DNA from: an uncultured Acidobacteriota bacterium | GTDB lineage: Bacteria > Acidobacteriota > Terriglobia > Terriglobales > Acidobacteriaceae | Assembly: GCA_903932385.1 (NCBI GenBank) | Contig: CAIZGA010000054.1 | Coordinates: 1-6,341, forward strand | Direction: 5' to 3' | DNA length: 6,341 bases | Shown: positions 1 through 5,414 of the stretch, in pieces | How positions within the stretch are numbered: the first letter of the stretch is position 1 | How the letters are laid out: every line of letters starts with the position of its first letter | Notes under the pieces: model-generated | Databases searched by the model: none | Told to the model about the DNA's origin: nothing | What the model saw: only the letters and a program-made list of their open reading frames with translations | Translations under genes and position numbers: made by a program

Positions 1-862
1 CTCCGCTTGAGTTCGCAATCCCGGAATTCAAAAGCAGTCGTGTACTCTCCAGACAACCCGCCGCCACAATCACAATGCGCGCCTTCACATGCATCTCTCG
101 CAACGAGTGCCGGTCGACAAAACTTGCGCCATCCACCAAGCCCGTATTTTTATCCACCGTCAGTTCTCGCACGACAGCGTTCTGCACTGTGTTCAGCCTG
201 CCGGTAGCTACTGCATCCGGCAGCAGCAGATTGATCGAACTCGCTAAACCATTGCGCCCTCTTGCCGACCTTGGCTTACAAACCGGCACTCCAAACTTCT
301 TGCCCGAATTCACAAACCTCTGCATCGACCCGGACCACGGACTATCATCCTCAATAAAATTTCCATCGGGATATTGCGGCAATCCGTCATGATGTCCCAC
401 CACCTGGAAAATCTCCTCCACTTGCGAGTAGTAAGGTGCCAGGTCCTTCAGTCGGATTGGCCAATTCTCACCGAAGCCATCATGGTCTTTCGATTGGAAC
501 TCGTAATCGCTCAAGCGAAACGATTGCCGACCCCAAAATAAACTGCGTCCGCCCAGCAGCCGAACGCGCACCCAGTTATAGGGCTTCGCCGGATCATAGG
601 TGTATGGATTTTCCTTTTCATCCGCCCACGCATTGGCATCGAAACCACTCGACAGCGAAACATGCTTCAGCTGCCCCGGTTTTTTTAATCCGCGATAGGG
701 GAGTTGATAGGCCGCCTTCAGTTCAACGTCCTTCTTGTAATCCACAATCGGCCCGGCGTTCAGCATCAGGCACGAGATGCCTTTTTCCGTCAGCACCTTG
801 GCAGCCATGCCGCCGGTGTGGCCCGAACCAATAATCAGCACATCCACTTTCCCGATCGCCAT
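1..862 (-). CDS. GMC-family FAD-dependent oxidoreductase, gluconate 2-dehydrogenase large-subunit-like (C-terminus beyond window)
   Basis: Probable catalytic flavoprotein of a periplasmic sugar/polyol dehydrogenase. It should oxidise a hydroxyl group of a sugar or sugar acid and pass electrons to a partner rather than to oxygen; the substrate is unknown. The frame is open from ATG at 862 to the window edge (287 codons). Seen: an N-terminal Rossmann FAD motif GSGHTGG at residues 12-18, a second-strand end LMLNAGP at 32-38, the GMC signature [10 protein letters not shown] at 103-112, and [15 protein letters not shown] at 267-281, which matches the second GMC signature. The substrate domain with the catalytic His lies outside. 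Position 35 is Asn where most relatives have the ribose-binding Glu. No signal peptide is present. The start is supported by GGAG at 870-873, 7 nt upstream. It lies 21 bp behind the Tat-leader small subunit, which implies one operon and export as a complex. The family call is firm; the substrate and cellular location are inferred. Confidence 0.9.
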   Translation of the reverse strand, partial: MAIGKVDVLIIGSGHTGGMAAKVLTEKGISCLMLNAGPIVDYKKDVELKAAYQLPYRGLKKPGQLKHVSLSSGFDANAWADEKENPYTYDPAKPYNWVRVRLLGGRSLFWGRQSFRLSDYEFQSKDHDGFGENWPIRLKDLAPYYSQVEEIFQVVGHHDGLPQYPDGNFIEDDSPWSGSMQRFVNSGKKFGVPVCKPRSARGRNGLASSINLLLPDAVATGRLNTVQNAVVRELTVDKNTGLVDGASFVDRHSLREMHVKARIVIVAAGCLESTRLLLNSGIANSSG

Positions 863-883
863 TCTCAGTCTCCAAGTCGAGGT

Positions 884-1549
884 CTAAATATAATTCGGGA
901 TCAACGGATCAATCGGCGACCAGTACTGTCCCACGCCCGGCGCGCGCTCGCCATTCGCAGTCGCCGCCGCACTCCACTCCATCGAGTTCATTGTTGCGTA
1001 GCGAATCTCTTTGTGCGCTCTGTTGATGAAGAGCACATACGGTTCATGCGGCAGATGCCCATCCATAGATGCTCGTAACCACGGTCGCAATAGTTTGTCT
1101 GCCTGCTCCGCATCGGCATCTTTAAACGGCACGCCAAATTCTTTTCTGCACTCTGCATTCAATCTATCCAGACCCGACGTATACATATGCTTCCTCTCGG
1201 CGTCGGAGTGGCCAATTAAAAAATCAAGGAACTCCGGCACCTTCGCTTCTGCCGCACCCGGGTATCCATCCAGTGCAGGCATCAATACGCTCGCAAACTT
1301 TCGCAGTGTAGCCATCTGTTCTGTCGTAAAGAAATGCACCTGGGTCGCCGCATAGATGTCCGGCACTGTGCTCCCCATCGTCTGCGTGTGATAGTCATAG
1401 CTCAGCGAAGGTTCCACCGCGGACTTTTCCACCTCTGCAGCAAACGGCTTTGCGGCAGCAGCTTCTGCCGACGCCGGCCGGTTTAGAAAAATCGCTTCGC
1501 TGGCAAGCGGTACTGCAACTATTCCTTTGACAAAATCGCGACGACGCAT
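884..1549 (-). CDS. Gluconate 2-dehydrogenase subunit 3 family protein with Tat signal
   Basis: Small partner subunit of a GMC-type membrane or periplasmic dehydrogenase; 221 residues. The N-terminus has a twin-arginine motif RRRDFVKG (residues 2-9), a hydrophobic stretch to about 22 and an Ala-rich region ending near 33, fitting Tat export. The core at about 72-190 matches the family: FFTTEQMATLRKFASVLMP (73-91), then PGAAEAKVPEFLDFLIG (97-113), and a C-terminal helix region LFINRAHKEIRYATMNS (173-189). I chose ATG at 1549 over an in-frame ATG at 1582 for two reasons. A perfect AGGAGG lies at 1559-1564, 9 nt upstream, and this start puts the Tat motif at the very N-terminus. Known for the family: the subunit escorts the flavoprotein through Tat and helps dock it. 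No haem motif (CxxCH) is present, so the electron-accepting cytochrome must be encoded elsewhere, possibly beyond the left edge. Family call firm; physiological substrate unknown. Confidence 0.9.
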   Translation of the reverse strand: MRRRDFVKGIVAVPLASEAIFLNRPASAEAAAAKPFAAEVEKSAVEPSLSYDYHTQTMGSTVPDIYAATQVHFFTTEQMATLRKFASVLMPALDGYPGAAEAKVPEFLDFLIGHSDAERKHMYTSGLDRLNAECRKEFGVPFKDADAEQADKLLRPWLRASMDGHLPHEPYVLFINRAHKEIRYATMNSMEWSAAATANGERAPGVGQYWSPIDPLIPNYI

Positions 1550-1696
1550 TTCGCTAGTCCTCCTGTACCCGTCTGATTGCACGAATTCTACAGTCCATCA
1601 CTTCCCATAGTCCAAAGAGTATTCAAGATTCAGTTGGAGGAACGTATCGCGCAGGCTGAAATAATTGCATTTAATTTGGAAATATTCCGCGAGCCT
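1550..1696. other. 147-bp intergenic spacer between the GH-like gene and the subunit 3 gene
   Basis: A-T-richer than the flanking genes. I see no strong hairpin followed by a T run, so there is no convincing intrinsic terminator after the upstream gene and read-through is possible. A weak promoter candidate for the subunit 3 gene exists on the minus strand: TAGAAT at 1585-1590 (5 of 6 to the -10 consensus), but its best -35 partner, TTGGAC at 1610-1615, is 19 bp away and poor. Whether the three minus-strand genes form one operon is undecided from sequence. Confidence 0.5.
1559..1564 (-). promoter_or_regulatory. Shine-Dalgarno site AGGAGG deciding the subunit 3 start
   Basis: A perfect AGGAGG on the minus strand, 9 nt before ATG 1549. 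It lies inside the longer reading frame that begins at 1582, so it selects the shorter protein beginning with the twin-arginine leader. Confidence 0.85.
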
Positions 1697-3967
1697 TTAG
1701 AAAGAAACCTCAATATGTTGTGGCGTTGCTCTTGCCGGCAGTTCGAGCAAAACGGTCCCGGCAACCTGCTTCACTTGTTCAAGAGGCTTGCCATCCACCG
1801 TGATGCGTTTTACGCCGCGCGGCAGCAGTAAAGAAATTACCGTCAGGTCATGCTCGTCGCGCGCTTCAATGTTGGCGACAGAAAAGCTCAGTGTGTTGGA
1901 TGTGGCTTGTTCGCCGATGACCTTTGCGCTCGCTGCAAGCACACGCGCTTTGCCAGCCGGGAAGAAGCTGGGATCAAGCAGGAGCCGTCGCTCTCCTTCA
2001 CCAACCTGAGGATTCTCGACAATGCGCAAGTGGGCATCGAAGAGATCAATGAATCGACCGCGAACAGTGGTTGGTGTTGGTGCAATATGTGGCGGCGCTG
2101 CAGCGGTTTCGCTTGCAGCCGATGCGCTATCAAGTGGCTTGACCACGCTGCCCACAACGCGAGTCACCGCCTGTTCCGCCGTGCCTTCGGGCTTGTCCAA
2201 ACCTGAAGCAATCACAAACGGCCCGCGACGCAGGACCAGCGCAGTGGATTCGCGCCACGGCAGATGAACTCGAGTCGCTGCGTCCTTGGTCATTGCCAGC
2301 ACAATGCCAGCGCCCTTCGCATCGGCCGCCAATGCAGAGGGTGATGACTTACGGAACAAGACAATGCCTTTGCCAACGTGGTGCGCCCCTTCGCTCTGTG
2401 GATCGATGCCAAGCGATTGAAAGAGCAACTCACGCGGAATGGTCTGGCTCTTTCCGTTTTCGTTCCACCAATCCTGCGCGTGATTGTACGGGTCACTGTC
2501 ATCATCGATGACAATCAGCGCGCCGCCTTGCCGGACCCATGCAGCAATGGCGTCATGAAATTTTGGCGATGGCGGCTTTTGTCCTTCATAGGTAAGCAGC
2601 AAGACCTTGTACTGGTTGAGAAAGTCCGCCGCATTCGTGCCGCGATAAGCACTCTCTATTTGCACCGGCTCCACTGGGAGTCCATGCATAATCAACGGCA
2701 GCGCAAGACCGTAAAAGTTGCCGAGATTCGCGTCGGAAGGCATTGGCTTCGCGCGCTGGAACATCAGCGTATCGCTGACAAGAACGCCAATCTGCTGCGT
2801 GCCGGAAACCTGCCAGTGCGCGGGTTGGTCATGCATCTCTCCCAACGCGTGGAAGACCGTCTGCAATTCTGTTTCGTACGCTGCCGGAATCGGTGTGCGC
2901 TGCGGTTTCGGATTGGCCTCGGTCGGCTCTATCGACGGATACAACCCGCGCGGCCCAAAGATGCGATCCGGCCACGGCAAAATTTCATAACTGCTCACAT
3001 CCGGCTGCAGTAGCGATGCAACCAGTGTCGACTCCCAGTTGCGCTGGTAGTCCGTCCAAGAATGGTTCGGGTTGTCCTCAATCGGATCGTTGAGATACCA
3101 GATGCGCTTCCCCGAAGAGCGTGCAATATTTTGCAGCGCACCATATTCGAGGAAGGCCGTCTCAAAGATGCGCTCGGCCCTGATTCCCTCGTACACATTG
3201 ACGGCACGACTGGTGCCGGTCCATACCTGTGCGATATATCCGTCGGCGCCAACATCCAGTAGCGATGATTCCGGTGAGACAATCTGCCACTGCGCGTAAT
3301 TGATGAGGGAGTGCGTAGCAACGTAGCAGGGAATCTGTTTGTTGTGCTCCCGGCCCCACTCGCGCACTGCTGCAAAAACCTGTGAAAGCGCCCGCTGATA
3401 CAGGAAGTACTTCAACTTGCTGGCGCGGTATTGTGCATCGGGAGATGAGTCCGGCGCGCGCCAGTCTTCGTGATAATAGTTCTCCCATTCCTTCTTAAAT
3501 GAGTCTGACCAACCGGCACGCGCCCAGAACTCCGGCTCTTCCAGATAAATTGCCTCAGCGCCTGCGTCGAGGGCCCGCAACACCCCGCGGCTAAGATATT
3601 TCCCATAGCTTTCAGAAGGAGCAATATAGGGGACATTGCGGCCGCTGTGCAGGATGAGTTTTCCATCCGACTCCTGCTGCGTTTCATTCCAGTGTTCCTT
3701 GCCGTCGAACTCGCCGCGCAGATAATCGCCGTAGGTTCCCCACGCAACGCCTGTCATTACGGAGACGCGATAACCATGTTCTTTCCACGAACGGATGCGC
3801 TCCGGCAGGTCCTGATTAATGCCGTAAGCCATGACTGTGCCGGCTTCGACATTGACGCGTGCAGACCAGCCACTTGATGTCTGGAATATCAGAGAGTCAT
3901 CATCATGTGCTTGGGCATGAGTTATCGCTGTAATGGAAAGCGCCAGCGTTAGTACGAATATTTTCAT
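1697..3967 (-). CDS. Secreted glycoside-hydrolase-like protein, TIM-barrel plus amidotransferase-like domain, uncharacterised
   Basis: I do not recognise a named family. The protein has 756 residues from ATG 3967, chosen because GGGAG (3975-3979) is 7 nt upstream and the product begins with a signal peptide (residues 1-20, ending AQA before HDDD); an in-frame ATG at 4003 would bury it. Residues about 40-345 read as an alpha/beta barrel: hydrophobic strands near 43-50, 67-77, 137-142, 211-218, 237-249, 287-293 and 326-331. These end in acidic or aromatic residues such as YLEEPEFWAR (141-150), GADGYIAQVW (240-249) and YEILPWPDRIFG (327-338). Glu143/144, Glu146, Asp242 and Glu328 are candidate active-site residues. 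Residues 392-540 resemble the amidotransferase-like trimerisation domain of GH42 enzymes: IGVLVSDTL (393-401), YKVLLLTYEGQ (453-463), AAWVRQGGALIVIDDD (475-490). An Ala/Ser/Pro/Thr-rich linker (about 612-636) precedes a probable beta-sandwich to 756. I infer a periplasmic or extracellular carbohydrate-active enzyme; substrate unknown. Confidence 0.72.
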   Translation of the reverse strand: MKIFVLTLALSITAITHAQAHDDDSLIFQTSSGWSARVNVEAGTVMAYGINQDLPERIRSWKEHGYRVSVMTGVAWGTYGDYLRGEFDGKEHWNETQQESDGKLILHSGRNVPYIAPSESYGKYLSRGVLRALDAGAEAIYLEEPEFWARAGWSDSFKKEWENYYHEDWRAPDSSPDAQYRASKLKYFLYQRALSQVFAAVREWGREHNKQIPCYVATHSLINYAQWQIVSPESSLLDVGADGYIAQVWTGTSRAVNVYEGIRAERIFETAFLEYGALQNIARSSGKRIWYLNDPIEDNPNHSWTDYQRNWESTLVASLLQPDVSSYEILPWPDRIFGPRGLYPSIEPTEANPKPQRTPIPAAYETELQTVFHALGEMHDQPAHWQVSGTQQIGVLVSDTLMFQRAKPMPSDANLGNFYGLALPLIMHGLPVEPVQIESAYRGTNAADFLNQYKVLLLTYEGQKPPSPKFHDAIAAWVRQGGALIVIDDDSDPYNHAQDWWNENGKSQTIPRELLFQSLGIDPQSEGAHHVGKGIVLFRKSSPSALAADAKGAGIVLAMTKDAATRVHLPWRESTALVLRRGPFVIASGLDKPEGTAEQAVTRVVGSVVKPLDSASAASETAAAPPHIAPTPTTVRGRFIDLFDAHLRIVENPQVGEGERRLLLDPSFFPAGKARVLAASAKVIGEQATSNTLSFSVANIEARDEHDLTVISLLLPRGVKRITVDGKPLEQVKQVAGTVLLELPARATPQHIEVSF

Positions 3968-3974
3968 CTTGGAA

Positions 3975-3979
3975 CTCCC
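3975..3979 (-). promoter_or_regulatory. Shine-Dalgarno site GGGAG of the GH-like gene
   Basis: GGGAG on the minus strand, 7 nt before ATG 3967. It favours this start, which exposes the signal peptide, over the upstream in-frame ATG at 4003. Confidence 0.75.
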
Positions 3980-4022
3980 GTGTCGGGTTTGCCGCAGCCC
4001 CAACCATCCATATCAATCATGA

Positions 4023-4040
4023 ATATACGTGCACACATAT
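4023..4040. promoter_or_regulatory. Imperfect 18-bp palindrome, possible operator
   Basis: Two 9-bp arms, ATATACGTG and CACACATAT, meet at the central GTGCAC; 7 of 9 positions pair. It lies 56 bp upstream of the GH-like start, where a repressor or activator of that gene could bind. The match is imperfect and chance cannot be excluded. Confidence 0.25.
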
Positions 4041-4219
4041 AGTCACACCACAAGCTATCTATTTCTTGCAGAACAGTTTGCCAGTGACATAGACTGCCAT
4101 TTCAGGAACCTCTTGCGATAGTATTTTTTGTTTCACTTTTTCAGGTTGCAATTCATCCTCCCGGAGATACAAAATCGTCAACACGTAGTATGTAACTGGT
4201 CATTATCCACAGAAGATTC

Positions 4220-4232
4220 ACGAACTATTCGT
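4220..4232. promoter_or_regulatory. Perfect short palindrome ACGAA-CTA-TTCGT, possible operator
   Basis: Five-bp arms with perfect symmetry around a 3-nt centre, 58 bp before the FIST start and just downstream of the candidate promoter. It could be an operator or a weak RNA hairpin. A palindrome this short is not rare by chance. Confidence 0.25.
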
Positions 4233-4244
4233 ACAACCGAGCAA

Positions 4245-4265
4245 ACGCATGGCAGCAGAATGCGT
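4245..4265 (+). promoter_or_regulatory. Spaced inverted repeat ACGCAT...ATGCGT in the FIST leader
   Basis: Perfect 6-bp arms (4245-4250 and 4260-4265) enclose a 9-nt loop, ending 11 nt before the Shine-Dalgarno core at 4277-4280. In RNA this would form a modest hairpin upstream of the ribosome-binding site; in DNA it could be a dimer binding site with about 15-bp half-site spacing. Its role is inferred from position only. Confidence 0.3.
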
Positions 4266-4276
4266 AAACATGTTAC

Positions 4277-4280
4277 GGAG
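4277..4280 (+). promoter_or_regulatory. Shine-Dalgarno core GGAG deciding the FIST start
   Basis: GGAG is 9 nt before ATG 4290. The alternative in-frame starts, ATG 4260 and TTG 4128, lack a comparable site, so this one fixes the protein at MEICQFRW. Confidence 0.7.
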
Positions 4281-4289
4281 TTCCTGATC

Positions 4290-5414
4290 ATGGAAATTTG
4301 TCAGTTTCGATGGACATCGGAAAAAGGATGGGAAGCTCCAACTCCTTCTGCTGCTAACGCAAACCTTGTTCTGGCATTTTCAGACGCACCATATTTCCGC
4401 TCGCCGGATTGCTACCATGATTTGCGCAAGCTCTTTCCCACCGCACACATTGTCGGCTGCAGTTCCTCCGGCAGCATCTGCAATACCACCATCAGCGATG
4501 CGGATATCGTCGTCACCGCGGTCACCTTCAATAAAGGCAGCGTCAAGTTAGTCAGCGTAGGCGTTACTCCGGGAGAAGACCTGGAGGCGCTGGCCACCGG
4601 CGTGATGAAGCAGTTCAACGCTGCTGAGATGCGACACGCCTTTGTTCTTTCAGACGGCCTCTCTGTCAACGGCAGCGACCTGGCTCGTGGGTTGAACAGC
4701 ATCGGCGTTTCCGTCACCGGCGGCCTGGCTGGAGACGGCGCGCGATTTTCCAGCACCTGGGTGATGGCTGACGCTCCCGCTGCACAGAATATGCTGGCAA
4801 TCATTGGGTTTTTCGGCGATATAAATGCAAAATTCGGCTGCGTGGCCGGCTGGCATGAGTTCGGCGCGGAGCGTTTAGTCACGCGTTCCCGCGGCAATGT
4901 TGTTTTTGAAATTGACTACAAACCCGCCTTGACTGTATACACCAAGTACCTTGGTGAGCTTGCAAAAGACTTGCCAAGCAGCGGTCTTCGCTTTCCCTTG
5001 TCAGTGCGACCAACCGAGTTTGACGAACCGGTTATACGAACTTTGCTCGCAGTTGATATAGAGGCTCAAAGCCTCACATTTGCAGGTGATGTACCCCAGG
5101 GTGGATTCTGCCGCCTGATGAAAACCGACGTTGATTCTCTCATCGACGGTTCCGGTATGGCAGCAGAGTCGGCAAAACTCGACGGGAATGCAAACAGTAG
5201 CTTGTGTCTGATTGTCAGTTGTGTCGGACGCAGGCTCGTGATGGGTCAATTGACCGAAGAGGAGCTGGATATCGTGCGCGAGCACCTTGGACCGTCTCCA
5301 ACCATTACAGGCTTCTACTCCTATGGAGAACTCGCGCCCTTTTCCAATGTGGTCGGGTGCCGTCTCCATAACCAGACCATGACGCTCACCACCATCGAAG
5401 AGTCTACATTGTGA
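4290..5414 (+). CDS. FIST domain (FIST_N + FIST_C) signal-sensing protein
   Basis: Cytosolic ligand-sensing protein of 374 residues. FIST domains are proposed to bind small ligands such as amino acids and to pass the signal to a partner kinase, cyclase or chemotaxis protein. The N-terminal half (about 24-210) shows family marks: NLVLAFSD (25-32), HIVGCSSSGSI (53-63), HAFVLSDGLSVNGSDL (116-131), SVTGGLAGDGARF (141-153) and the hinge FEIDYKPALTVYTKYLG (206-222). The C-terminal FIST_C part (about 224-368) includes LCLIVSCVGRRLVMG (305-319) and ends with TGFYSYGELAPF (340-351) and HNQTMTLTTI (360-369), which are highly typical. It has no signal peptide or membrane segment and no output domain of its own. 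ATG 4290 was chosen from the GGAG at 4277-4280; ATG 4260 is the alternative. Its stop overlaps the GTG of the following PAS gene, so the two are very likely co-translated and work together. Confidence 0.93.
   Translation: MEICQFRWTSEKGWEAPTPSAANANLVLAFSDAPYFRSPDCYHDLRKLFPTAHIVGCSSSGSICNTTISDADIVVTAVTFNKGSVKLVSVGVTPGEDLEALATGVMKQFNAAEMRHAFVLSDGLSVNGSDLARGLNSIGVSVTGGLAGDGARFSSTWVMADAPAAQNMLAIIGFFGDINAKFGCVAGWHEFGAERLVTRSRGNVVFEIDYKPALTVYTKYLGELAKDLPSSGLRFPLSVRPTEFDEPVIRTLLAVDIEAQSLTFAGDVPQGGFCRLMKTDVDSLIDGSGMAAESAKLDGNANSSLCLIVSCVGRRLVMGQLTEEELDIVREHLGPSPTITGFYSYGELAPFSNVVGCRLHNQTMTLTTIEESTL

Larger units (their letters stand above)
3968..4289. other. 322-bp divergent intergenic region between the GH-like gene and the FIST gene
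   Basis: A+T-rich compared with both neighbours. It must hold the promoters of two diverging transcripts. Seen in it: an imperfect palindrome at 4023-4040, a T-rich tract at 4124-4141, a consensus DnaA-box nonamer at 4203-4211, a perfect short palindrome at 4220-4232, a spaced inverted repeat at 4245-4265 and the FIST ribosome-binding site. A weak plus-strand promoter candidate is TTGCAA (4146-4151), a 16-bp spacer, then TACAAA (4168-4173), with 4 of 6 matches in each box. I could not pick a convincing minus-strand promoter. A reading frame extends the FIST gene back to a TTG at 4128, but that part has no ribosome-binding site and no FIST homology I can see, so I treat it as non-coding. Confidence 0.6.

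Noticed and set aside
2378..3013. Plus-strand open frame of 211 codons inside the GH-like gene
   Set aside because: It is antisense to a well-supported secreted protein, has no ribosome-binding site that stands out and shows a random-looking Arg/His/Cys-rich composition.
4080..4098. Inverted repeat GCCAGT...ACTGCC
   Set aside because: Only 5 of 6 positions pair and no function is suggested by its place; too weak to list as a feature.
4124..4141. T-rich tract as an intrinsic terminator
   Set aside because: No stable G+C-rich hairpin precedes the tract, and no plus-strand gene ends upstream of it.
4128..4289. N-terminal extension of the FIST protein to a TTG start
   Set aside because: No Shine-Dalgarno site precedes the TTG, the added 54 residues do not look like FIST, and GGAG before ATG 4290 gives a standard start.
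4412..4897. Minus-strand open frame of 161 codons within the FIST gene
   Set aside because: Antisense shadow of a confidently identified FIST coding sequence.
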